Shown piece by piece: positions 1-5,719 of a stretch of DNA of 6,884 nucleotides (position 1 is its first letter; every line of letters starts with the position of its first letter). The DNA is from Methanothrix sp. (GTDB lineage: Archaea; Halobacteriota; Methanosarcinia; Methanotrichales; Methanotrichaceae): assembly GCA_012798025.1 (NCBI GenBank), contig JAAZNX010000075.1, forward strand, positions 1 to 6,884, written 5' to 3'. Under the pieces are notes generated by a model that was not told where the DNA came from, searched no databases, and worked only from the letters and a program-made list of their open reading frames with translations. A program made the translations under genes and the position numbers.

Positions 1-467
1 GTTCCGATCTCGTTGTTGGCATGCATGATGGAGATGAGGATGGTGTCCTTGCGAATGGCTGACTCAAGTGCTGCCAGATCAACGAATCCATCTCTCGTAA
101 CCGGGAGGTAGGTCACCTCGAAACCGTCTTTTTCGAGCTTCCTGCACGTCTCCAGAATTGCCGGATGCTCGATGCAGGAGGTTATGATATGCTTTCCCAG
201 TTCACGGTTCCTGTAGGCTATGCCTTTCAGTGCCAGGTTATCGGATTCCGTTCCGCCTGATGTGAAGGTGATCTCTTCTGGGTTTGCACCCAAAAGCTTT
301 GCCACCTTCTCCCTGGAGGCCTCCAGGGCCTGCCTAGCCTCCAGGCCGAAGCTGTGCAGGCTGGAGGCGTTGCCAAACTTCTCGGAAAAGTATGGCTGCA
401 TGGCCTCCATGACCTCCGGAGCTACTGGAGTGGTGGCGGAGTGGTCCATGTAAATGCGTTTCATCAT
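1..467 (-). CDS. nifS: Cysteine desulfurase NifS/IscS family, N-terminal part (runs off left edge)
   Basis: PLP-dependent enzyme that takes sulfur from L-cysteine to a protein persulfide for Fe-S cluster assembly and tRNA thiolation; cytoplasmic. The 155 complete codons visible cover the N-terminal arm and the first part of the large PLP domain. Recognisable elements are the opening IYMDHSATTPV (residues 5-15), the PLP-phosphate loop TSGGTESDNLAL (69-80, Thr73), the His that stacks on the PLP ring in CIEHPAILETC (98-108, His101), and ANNEIG (150-155), equivalent to the cofactor-contacting Asn segment of IscS. The Schiff-base Lys and the catalytic Cys loop lie beyond the left edge, so the NifS/IscS subtype and activity cannot be judged. 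Two adjacent ATG codons (467 and 464) are possible starts; the second gives the usual MKRIYMDHS opening. A TATA-like element 22-29 bp upstream suggests a leaderless transcript. The family assignment is firm. Confidence 0.93.
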   Translation of the reverse strand, partial: MMKRIYMDHSATTPVAPEVMEAMQPYFSEKFGNASSLHSFGLEARQALEASREKVAKLLGANPEEITFTSGGTESDNLALKGIAYRNRELGKHIITSCIEHPAILETCRKLEKDGFEVTYLPVTRDGFVDLAALESAIRKDTILISIMHANNEIG

Positions 468-486
468 CGAAAATACGCTATCCTTC

Positions 487-496
487 TGTAAAAAGG
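487..496 (-). promoter_or_regulatory. Probable TATA box of the cysteine desulfurase gene
   Basis: Read on the minus strand this is CCTTTTTACA, placed so that initiation about 25 bp downstream falls at or next to the ATG pair at 467/464. The same CCTTTTTA core precedes the phosphatase gene at 905-914. A weak GAAGG lies about 14 nt before the ATG, too far for a good Shine-Dalgarno site, so a leaderless mRNA is the simpler reading. Position and similarity are seen in the sequence; the function is inferred. Confidence 0.4.
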
Positions 497-522
497 TAGC
501 GAAATGAACTTGTTACCTGGAT

Positions 523-553
523 TGAACCCCTCCGAGTGGACAAAAAGTTAAGC
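523..553 (+). repeat. Candidate left terminal end of the IS3-like element
   Basis: The stretch begins TGAACCCCTCC and ends GTGGACAAAAAGTTAAGC, just before the transposase remnant. A TG-starting end followed by an AAAAGTTA-type segment resembles IS3-family termini of the IS150 kind; this is from memory, not from a search. A short match to its inner part (GAGTGGA, 533-540) occurs inverted at about 817-823 (TCCACTC), possibly what remains of the right end, but seven bases could be chance. No target-site duplication was identified. Confidence 0.3.
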
Positions 554-578
554 AATGCCGACTCATGGAGGGAAGTGC

Positions 579-756
579 ATGAAGAAGACCAGGCGGCGTT
601 ACGACTGGGACTTCAAGATATCAGCATTAGCCGAACTTGAGTCAGGCAAGCCACTTGCTCAGATCGCCCTCGAATATGGCATCCATCCGAGTCTTCCTTT
701 GCCGATGGAAGGCAGAGCCGACCGAAAATCCCGAAAAAGCACTCAGGGGGTCGTGA
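579..756 (+). pseudogene. IS3-family transposase OrfA remnant, frameshifted and truncated
   Basis: This is the N-terminal helix-turn-helix part of an IS3-type OrfA (transposase_8/HTH_Tnp family), the DNA-binding half of the OrfA/OrfB transposase. It starts at an ATG with a good ribosome site (GGAGGGAAG, 567-575) and reads KKTRRRYDWDFKISALAELE, then a helix-turn-helix segment ending GIHPSL. Around 699-704 the frame breaks: the expected continuation RWKAEPTENPEKALRGS is found in the +1 frame (703-753) and then meets TGA at 754-756. One extra base near 701-704 explains this. The original frame would instead run to a stop at 765-767. The C-terminal leucine zipper of OrfA and the whole OrfB with its DDE domain are missing, so it cannot transpose by itself. 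An in-frame ATG at 555 has no role I can support. Confidence 0.75.
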
Positions 757-858
757 TCCAAAAATAGGTTGGAATTTTTGGTACTCTCTTTTGTAAAGCG
801 ATCATGCGGACACGCTCCACTCAAGATCGTCTTAAGAAAATCAGCATCCTGATAACGC

Positions 859-889
859 TAAGTTTCATGTGGGTCAAAACTCAAACTTA
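859..889. repeat. 7-bp inverted repeat upstream of the phosphatase promoter
   Basis: TAAGTTT (859-865) and AAACTTA (883-889) are perfect inverted copies 17 bp apart, immediately upstream of the TATA-like element. The arms are AT-rich and short, so chance is possible. The position would fit a binding site for a dimeric regulator upstream of TATA/BRE. Confidence 0.25.
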
Positions 890-904
890 TAACTGATTCA
901 CGAC

Positions 905-914
905 CCTTTTTATA
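905..914 (+). promoter_or_regulatory. Probable TATA box of the phosphatase/NAD kinase pair
   Basis: CCTTTTTATA is centred about 27 bp before the ATG at 938. Archaeal initiation about 25 bp downstream of TATA would fall essentially on the start codon, implying a leaderless mRNA. The AAGGGAG directly abutting the ATG (931-937) is too close to act as a Shine-Dalgarno site, which supports this reading. Confidence 0.5.
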
Positions 915-937
915 GTGGGCAGGCCAATTGAAGGGAG

Positions 938-1756
938 ATGAGCGAGCGACTTTCATCGAGGGGCAATGATCTGAAAAAACTATGTGATGCCATTGCACAG
1001 GCTGTGACAATTGCCATCGGGGAGATGGTGGGAACTGCAGAAAGTGGTCAAATGGTTAAGATGGGTGCGGACGGCACCCCCACAAAAAGCATTGATCGCA
1101 TAGCTGAGAACGCAGTGCTGGGAGAGCTGCGCGCTTCAGGGCTGGGCTTTCGCGTATTGAGCGAGGAGATAGGCGAGGTTCTGATTGGCGAGAAGCCGGA
1201 TTATTTCCTGCATCTCGATCCCCTGGATGGAACATTCAATGCCATCAAGGGCATCCCCTTCTACTCTGTCTCTATTTATTTGAGCAGGGACGACTGTCAC
1301 TTCGGCTACGTGTGCGACCTTTCGAAAGGCACAAAATATTTTGCGCAGTCTGGATGCGGAGCTTGGTCAGAGCCTGGCGGGCGCCTCTATGTATCGCGAA
1401 ATGAGGATCTAGAGAGTTTCAGCATATCTGCATACACCATGAGGCCTCACACCGCCAGGATTGTTGGGCTGGGAGACAAGGTGCGCAGGATCAGGTCCCT
1501 GGGCAGCACATCGCTTGAGATGGCCATGGTTGCATCAGGAAAGCTTGACGCCTTTGTGGATCTGCGGGGCATGATGCGGGTTGTTGATGTTGCTGCGGGA
1601 AAACTTATCCTTGAAGAGGCAGGCGGTCTCATCACCGATGCCGATGGAAAAGAGCTTCACCTGGATGGAAATATGTGGCAGAGGACGGACCTGATCGGCT
1701 CGAATGGCCTGCGACATTTGGATTTGCTCCGGCTCATCGGTGGTGGTTGTCATTAA
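938..1756 (+). CDS. Inositol-monophosphatase-family phosphatase (archaeal FBPase/IMPase; possible NADP phosphatase)
   Basis: Mg2+-dependent sugar-phosphate phosphatase of the IMPase superfamily, 272 residues, close to the usual archaeal length. Visible motifs: DGTPTKSID (45-53) near the substrate loop, SEE (75-77) supplying a metal-binding Glu, the diagnostic DPLDGT (94-99) followed by FNAIKGIPFYSVSI, RSLGSTSLEMAMVASG (186-201), and VVDVAAGKLILEEAGG (215-230), the WDxAAG metal site with Val in place of Trp. Archaeal members (class IV FBPases) hydrolyse fructose 1,6-bisphosphate and inositol 1-phosphate. In MJ0917 the same domain is fused to an NAD kinase and hydrolyses NADP. Its 3' end overlaps the NAD kinase here, so NADP is a reasonable additional substrate. 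No in-frame alternative ATG, GTG or TTG exists near the N terminus. The family is certain; the physiological substrate is not. Confidence 0.92.
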   Translation: MSERLSSRGNDLKKLCDAIAQAVTIAIGEMVGTAESGQMVKMGADGTPTKSIDRIAENAVLGELRASGLGFRVLSEEIGEVLIGEKPDYFLHLDPLDGTFNAIKGIPFYSVSIYLSRDDCHFGYVCDLSKGTKYFAQSGCGAWSEPGGRLYVSRNEDLESFSISAYTMRPHTARIVGLGDKVRRIRSLGSTSLEMAMVASGKLDAFVDLRGMMRVVDVAAGKLILEEAGGLITDADGKELHLDGNMWQRTDLIGSNGLRHLDLLRLIGGGCH

Positions 1757-2573
1757 GATAGGCTTTGTCTCGCGCCACGAGCTCGAATCGCTGCGACTGG
1801 TGGAGATGTTGATAAACCGACTCAAGTCCACAGCCGATGTGGAGATCTTCGTTGATAGGGACATCGCATCTCATATCGGCCTGCAGGGCTCGACGGTCGA
1901 GGAGATGGAGCGGCAGAAGGTTGACTTCATAGTCTCGGTGGGCGGCGACGGAACCATCCTTCGCACGATTCATAAGATGGAAGACCCCGTGCCAATTTTG
2001 GGCATCAACATGGGCACTCTGGGGTTCCTGGTTGATGTCGAACCAAAAGATGCTATTTGGACACTGGAAAATCTCCTCTCAGGCTTCGAGGTTGATGAGC
2101 GCTCGCGACTGAAGGTGCTTTTGAATGGAATATGCCTTCCTCCGGCCACAAATGAGGTTGCCCTCATGACTGCCAGCCCCGCGAAGATGATCGAGTTCGA
2201 GATCATTGTGGATGGTGCGCTCATGGAGGACTTTCGGGCGGACGGCGTCATAATCGCCACGTCCACCGGCTCCACGGCCTATGCCATGTCCGCCGGAGGC
2301 CCTATCGTCGACCCGCGGGTAGACGCTATCGTTCTTGTGCCCATGGCCCCATTCAAGCTCTCCAGCCGACCCTGGGTGATTCCAGGCAGGAGCGTCATAG
2401 AGGTCAAGCTCAAGCTACCTGAGAAAGAGGCGCTGGTAGTTGTGGATGGCCAGAGCACGACCACGATCTCTGTGAACGACACGCTTGTCATAAGCAAGGC
2501 CAGGACCCCTGCCAGATTTGTGAAGATAGGCCAGGACGGATTTTATGCAAAGGTGAAGAACAAACTGACTTAG
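1740..2573 (+). CDS. nadK: NAD kinase (ATP/polyphosphate NAD kinase family)
   Basis: Phosphorylates NAD to NADP in the cytoplasm. From the GTG at 1740 the protein is 277 residues, typical of the family. Seen in order: an N-terminal Rossmann-like start VVVVIKIGFVSRHE, the catalytic GGDGTIL (68-74) and NMGTLGFLV, the NE pair (138-139) in ATNEVAL, the Gly-rich STGSTAYAMSAGGP (175-188), and VPMAPFKLSSRPWVIP, the usual C-terminal strand signature. The preceding phosphatase ends at 1756, so the genes overlap by 17 nt from this start. An ATG at 1704 would overlap it by 53 nt and add MACDIWICSGSS, which does not look like the family; GTG 1743 is nearly as good. No clear Shine-Dalgarno site precedes any of the three, so translation is probably coupled to the phosphatase. 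The stop overlaps that of the convergent permease gene. Confidence 0.93.
   Translation: MVVVIKIGFVSRHELESLRLVEMLINRLKSTADVEIFVDRDIASHIGLQGSTVEEMERQKVDFIVSVGGDGTILRTIHKMEDPVPILGINMGTLGFLVDVEPKDAIWTLENLLSGFEVDERSRLKVLLNGICLPPATNEVALMTASPAKMIEFEIIVDGALMEDFRADGVIIATSTGSTAYAMSAGGPIVDPRVDAIVLVPMAPFKLSSRPWVIPGRSVIEVKLKLPEKEALVVVDGQSTTTISVNDTLVISKARTPARFVKIGQDGFYAKVKNKLT
2570..2573. other. Overlapping stop codons of convergent genes
   Basis: The NAD kinase TAG occupies 2571-2573 and the permease TAA occupies 2572-2570 on the other strand, so the two coding regions share bases. There is no room for an intergenic terminator, so each transcript must extend into the antisense of its neighbour. Confidence 0.9.
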
Positions 2574-3634
2574 TCCACCTGCCTTTTCAGCATGAGCGTT
2601 GCTGCTGCAAAGAAGACCAGGAAGAACACCGTCAAGGCCAGCAGGTCGGGAAAGATGATTTCAGTGAGGGAGGAGCCCTTCAGCATCACCGCCCGCAGGG
2701 CATCGCCCGCATAGGTCAGGGGAAGCATGTAGGAGATCGGCCTTATGAACTCAGGAATGGACTGCAGCGGCCACCATACTCCGCACAGCACTATCTGCGG
2801 CGTGATGACGAGTGGAATGAATTGAACCACCTGAAACTCGCTCCGTGCAAAGTTGGATAAGAAGGAGCCAAGAACCAGGGCCCCTGCGCCCAGTAGCAGG
2901 ACGACTGTCAACGCAGTTAGAGGGTTGCCGCGCATGGGAACTTTGAAGCCTAAAGTCACCACCAGCAATGTGGTGGTCGACTGCAGAAGGGTGAAGAGCG
3001 AGAAGCCAAGCACGTAACCCAAGACCATCTCAACGCGGCTCAGTGGCGAGACCATGAACTTTTCCAGCGTTCCCTGGGAGCGCTCGCGGATGAAGGATAT
3101 GGCGGCATTGATGAATGTGAAGAAGAAGACGACCAGCCCCATGATGGCCGGTCCGACGGTGTCCATCATCTCCAGATCGTAGCCGAAGAGATAGCGCGTG
3201 ATAACGAAGTTTTCCTGGGGTTTCTGCAGGTTTGCTGCCTCTTTCTGCGCCCCACTTTGTGCAGCTGTCAGGATGGCCTGCGATATTTGCAGGCTGCTAG
3301 CATCAAGGAGCACTCTCACCTCATCTGGCTGCAACACCACTGCTCCGTTGAGCCGCCCCTCGGATACCAGCAGCTCTGCATCGGACTCGGAGCCAAGGCG
3401 AAGAACATCGAAGTCTTCGATTGCCTCCAGGTGCGATCTCAAGGCCGGGTGCCCGCCACAGTCAACCAATCCCAGGGCAACGCCGCTCATCTCTCCTGAG
3501 AGGGCGTAGCCGAAGAGGATCATGAGAACGATGGGCGCAAAGGCGATAAGGCCTATCGTCCGCCTATCTCTTTTTAGCTGGCGAACCACGCGCAATGCAA
3601 CCACTCCGATGCGGCGCAAGCTAACTTGGATCAT
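2570..3634 (-). CDS. ABC-2 type exporter permease
   Basis: Membrane subunit of an ABC-2 exporter, 354 residues, with the layout of the YbhS/YhhJ/NatB-like group. A cytoplasmic amphipathic start (VVRQLKRDRRT) leads to TM1 (about 27-45), then a large extracytoplasmic domain (about 46-160), then five more hydrophobic segments near 161-181, 203-230, 239-262, 268-290 and 330-348. Between TM2 and TM3 lies ERSQGTLEKFMVSPLSR (184-200), the coupling segment usual in this family that contacts the ATPase. CGVWWPL and SYMLPLTYAGDALR before the last segment are also typical. It is the third gene of the operon; its ATG overlaps the ATPase stop as ATGA, the hallmark of coupled translation. Substrates in this family include drugs, ions and polymers, and none can be assigned here. 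Confidence 0.9.
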   Translation of the reverse strand: MIQVSLRRIGVVALRVVRQLKRDRRTIGLIAFAPIVLMILFGYALSGEMSGVALGLVDCGGHPALRSHLEAIEDFDVLRLGSESDAELLVSEGRLNGAVVLQPDEVRVLLDASSLQISQAILTAAQSGAQKEAANLQKPQENFVITRYLFGYDLEMMDTVGPAIMGLVVFFFTFINAAISFIRERSQGTLEKFMVSPLSRVEMVLGYVLGFSLFTLLQSTTTLLVVTLGFKVPMRGNPLTALTVVLLLGAGALVLGSFLSNFARSEFQVVQFIPLVITPQIVLCGVWWPLQSIPEFIRPISYMLPLTYAGDALRAVMLKGSSLTEIIFPDLLALTVFFLVFFAAATLMLKRQVD

Positions 3635-4542
3635 GCTGCCTCAGAGAGCTGCAGGAAAGCCTCCTCTAGCATGGGCTCCTTTAGCCTCATGTCAATGGGC
3701 GATACAATTTCCAGCACGCTCTTTATCTGCTCGTGGCTCTCGAGGCGAAGCGATACCACGCCGTCCAGGATCTCGATCTCGTACCCTTCGGCTCTCAGCC
3801 TTGCACAGTCCTTCTCCGGGTCCTTCAGCCATAGCTCAAGATGTGGCTTCAAACCTGCCTGCCGCTTGATGTCATCCGGACTGCCAACTGCCGTCATTTT
3901 ACCGGCTTTCATGTAGCCCACGATCCTGCACTTCTCAGCCTCATCCATGAGATGGGTGGTTATGAGCACCGTCCTGCCATCAGAGGTGAGGCGCTCGAAG
4001 TACTTCCAAAAGGTCTGGCGCAACCTGGGGTCCACCCCAACTGTGGGCTCGTCAAGCAAGAGCAGCTCAGGCTCATGAATTAGAGTGCAGGCCAATGAGA
4101 GTCTCTGGTACATTCCTCCGCTCAATGTCCCGGCCAGGCGATTGCGAAGGTCCTGGAGGTTCACCATCCTTAAAAGCTCTACGATCCTCTGCTCTCGCTC
4201 CTGTTTGCCTATGCCATAAAGGCCAGCGAAGAACTCGAGGTTCTCTTGCAGTGTCAAATCAGGATAAAGAGCTTTATGCTGGGTCATGTAGCCAATCTTG
4301 GAGTAGATCTGCTGTACGCGAGAGACTGGCATGCCCAGGACGTTCAAGTCTCCTCCATCGATCTTGAGCAGCCCGACGATTGCGCGAATCAAGGTGGTCT
4401 TTCCCGAGCCGTTGGGGCCGAGCAGGCAGTAGGTCACGCCGCGCGGGATGTCAAGCGTGAGGCTGTCGAGCACCCGCAACTGCCCGAAGCTCTTGACCAC
4501 ACCTCGGGCTGATACCACCGGCCCCGATTCGTCTGATGCCAT
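3631..4542 (-). CDS. ABC transporter ATP-binding protein (exporter type)
   Basis: Nucleotide-binding subunit powering the adjacent permease; 303 residues, CcmA/NatA/DrrA-like. All catalytic motifs are intact: Walker A GPNGSGKTT (42-50), Q-loop MTQHK (Gln88), signature LSGGM (140-144), Walker B LLLDEP (161-166) with catalytic Glu165, and the switch His197 in LITTHLMDEAE. After about residue 230 comes a C-terminal extension ending KEPMLEEAFLQLS, matching the regulatory tail (DUF4162-like) common in ABC-2 exporter ATPases. The ATG at 4542 follows the upstream gene's stop by 7 nt, and the stop overlaps the permease ATG, so the three genes are evidently one transcript. Only a weak TAGG lies ahead of the start, consistent with translational coupling. 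Confidence 0.95.
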   Translation of the reverse strand: MASDESGPVVSARGVVKSFGQLRVLDSLTLDIPRGVTYCLLGPNGSGKTTLIRAIVGLLKIDGGDLNVLGMPVSRVQQIYSKIGYMTQHKALYPDLTLQENLEFFAGLYGIGKQEREQRIVELLRMVNLQDLRNRLAGTLSGGMYQRLSLACTLIHEPELLLLDEPTVGVDPRLRQTFWKYFERLTSDGRTVLITTHLMDEAEKCRIVGYMKAGKMTAVGSPDDIKRQAGLKPHLELWLKDPEKDCARLRAEGYEIEILDGVVSLRLESHEQIKSVLEIVSPIDMRLKEPMLEEAFLQLSEAA

Positions 4543-4549
4543 ATGCCTA

Positions 4550-5650
4550 TCAGCTCTTGCTCCGTTGTTTCAGAAACACAATCAGGCCGCCAGCTACCAT
4601 TGCCGCCAGGAGCACAGCAAGCAAAAGATCGCTGGAGCTTTGCGGTTCGATGGAAATGTAAGCATATTCTGTATCCGTCAGGTCATCCCGGCGGCTATCT
4701 GAGAACTCGAAGAGCATCTTGATCTGATACTTTTTTCCAGGAACTGCATCCTTTGAGACGTCCAGCTTGTAGTAAAGCTGAGACTCGTTTCCCGGTGCGA
4801 GAGCAGGTATTGGCGACTCGTCCACGCTCACATAAAGCCCGCTCTCAGGCCGCAGTCTTGCCACCAGGTCCCTGGCGGTGTCGCCACCCACATTCTTGAC
4901 GGTGATCTGGACCACATTGTCTTTGGAACCCGCTTTCAGGCTTGAAGGACAAATCTTCTGGACTTCGAACTCTGCGCCGCTCTTGCGCTCTACCTTTATC
5001 GTTAAGGGAATTGTCTGTTGAAGGTTGTCATACCAGTAAAACACATCCGGGCTCTCGGGACGGTCCTCGTCGCCTTTCACAGCCACGTCGCGTTGGTAGG
5101 AATAATTCACCTGAGCATAGAGCTGATAGATCCCAGGAGGCGTGTTCTTGTAGACCTCGACAGGAAAATCCAGCCTGGTGGATGTCTGGCCCTCCCGGAT
5201 GATGCCAGGAAAGGACACTGCGCGTTTTATGTCGAGGGCGCTGTCGTTCGCTGCCACGAGCTTCACAGAGACGTCCTGGGCAATCGTCCTCTGTTTTTCA
5301 AGCTCCTGCTCGCGCTGGGCCGCAAGGATCTCCTCTCTTCTGTTTGCTCCGGGCTCCTCATTCACCTCAAATGCGGTGATCCTGCCGCGGTTTGTCAGAG
5401 TCAGAAAGAGCGACGTCGTCTCTCCTTGATATACGTTTGAGCGTTCGAGCGAGAGGGTCAGATTTGGCGTTCCATAAACCTTGTAGTAGTCATCTGCGAA
5501 CTCCTCAGGAGGAATAGGCGCTCCAGCCTCGGCAGAAGATGATGTCTGAAGCCAATTTCCGAGCAATAACATGGCTAGAAGACAAAGCAGGCTTGCAAAG
5601 AGTTTGTTTTTTCGACCCTTGTATTCGAATTTTTGTATCATGAAATCCAT
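4550..5650 (-). CDS. Secreted, membrane-anchored COG1361-type (S-layer/CARDB-like) protein, first gene of the ABC operon
   Basis: 366 residues. A positively charged start (KGRKNK, 11-16) and hydrophobic stretch (about 17-32) look like a signal peptide, with possible cleavage near SSSAEAG (37-43). The body has two beta-rich modules of the COG1361/CARDB kind: the first near 62-220 (YQGETTSLFLTLTNRGR), the second near 225-335 (LKAGSKDNVVQITVKNVGGDTARDL). One hydrophobic helix (341-360) followed by KQRSKS anchors the C terminus. A charged, probably helical segment (97-125, NRREEILAAQREQELEKQR) interrupts module one. Four N-x-S/T sequons (Asn63, 135, 182, 288) could carry archaeal N-glycans. Such proteins often neighbour ABC-2 exporters in methanogens; its task, whether accessory subunit, substrate capture or envelope contact, is unproven. 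A second ATG at 5641 has an AAGGATGG upstream at good spacing and may be the real start. Confidence 0.8.
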   Translation of the reverse strand: MDFMIQKFEYKGRKNKLFASLLCLLAMLLLGNWLQTSSSAEAGAPIPPEEFADDYYKVYGTPNLTLSLERSNVYQGETTSLFLTLTNRGRITAFEVNEEPGANRREEILAAQREQELEKQRTIAQDVSVKLVAANDSALDIKRAVSFPGIIREGQTSTRLDFPVEVYKNTPPGIYQLYAQVNYSYQRDVAVKGDEDRPESPDVFYWYDNLQQTIPLTIKVERKSGAEFEVQKICPSSLKAGSKDNVVQITVKNVGGDTARDLVARLRPESGLYVSVDESPIPALAPGNESQLYYKLDVSKDAVPGKKYQIKMLFEFSDSRRDDLTDTEYAYISIEPQSSSDLLLAVLLAAMVAGGLIVFLKQRSKS

Positions 5651-5686
5651 CCTTGCGGATGATCAAACTGGATGTTTGCAACAATC

Positions 5687-5693
5687 TATTTAG
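5687..5693. promoter_or_regulatory. Shared TATA-like element between divergent regulator and ABC operon
   Basis: TATTTAG on the plus strand (CTAAATA on the minus strand) is the only clear AT-rich box between the divergent genes. To the right, initiation about 25 bp away falls near 5715, just before the regulator ATG at 5720 and downstream of the ATG at 5708. To the left it falls near 5665, giving a leader of about 15-25 nt for the COG1361 gene. That one box serves both directions is an inference. Confidence 0.4.
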
Positions 5694-5698
5694 CTTTG

Positions 5699-5719
5699 TT
5701 GTAACTAATGCAGTTACAA
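5699..5719. promoter_or_regulatory. Candidate operator: perfect 8-bp inverted repeat at the regulator start
   Basis: TTGTAACT (5699-5706) and AGTTACAA (5712-5719) are exact inverted copies with a 5-bp spacer, centred on 5709. Half-sites 13 bp apart centre to centre suit a dimeric winged-helix protein. The site lies directly after the TATA-like box and covers the predicted transcription start of the TrmB-like gene, where a bound protein would block RNA polymerase. It lies upstream of the TATA-like box for the ABC operon, where it could affect that promoter differently. The palindrome is seen; its role is inferred. Confidence 0.55.

Larger units (their letters stand above)
757..937. other. Non-coding stretch between IS remnant and phosphatase gene
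   Basis: No credible gene on either strand. It holds T-rich runs (about 774-795) that might stop transcription leaving the remnant, the short TCCACTC match to the IS left end, a 7-bp inverted repeat (859-865/883-889) and a TATA-like box (905-914). The first part is probably decayed IS sequence and the last 80 bp the regulatory region of the following gene. Confidence 0.5.

Noticed and set aside
220..453. Plus-strand open frame of 77 codons at the left edge
   Set aside because: Antisense to the cysteine desulfurase, whose PLP-binding motifs read clearly on the minus strand.
817..823. TCCACTC as the right terminal repeat of the IS
   Set aside because: Only seven bases match the left end and flanking bases diverge; insufficient to define an IS boundary.
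642..824. Minus-strand 60-codon frame across the IS remnant
   Set aside because: Antisense to the OrfA fragment; no family resemblance or promoter.
931..937. AAGGGAG as a Shine-Dalgarno site for the phosphatase
   Set aside because: It directly abuts the ATG, leaving no spacing for ribosome binding; a leaderless mRNA fits better.
1535..2497. Minus-strand open frames opposite the phosphatase and NAD kinase
   Set aside because: Shadows of two genes with complete catalytic motifs on the plus strand.
3198..3509. Plus-strand open frame of 103 codons opposite the permease gene
   Set aside because: Antisense shadow of a strongly coding, motif-bearing permease; Ser/Ala/Arg-rich with no family resemblance.
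3522..4702. Several plus-strand open frames opposite the ABC ATPase and permease
   Set aside because: Low-complexity shadows; the minus strand carries all ABC motifs intact.
5018..5440. Plus-strand open frame of 140 codons opposite the COG1361 gene
   Set aside because: Lies wholly antisense to a gene with signal peptide, domains and anchor; no start signals and no recognisable domain.
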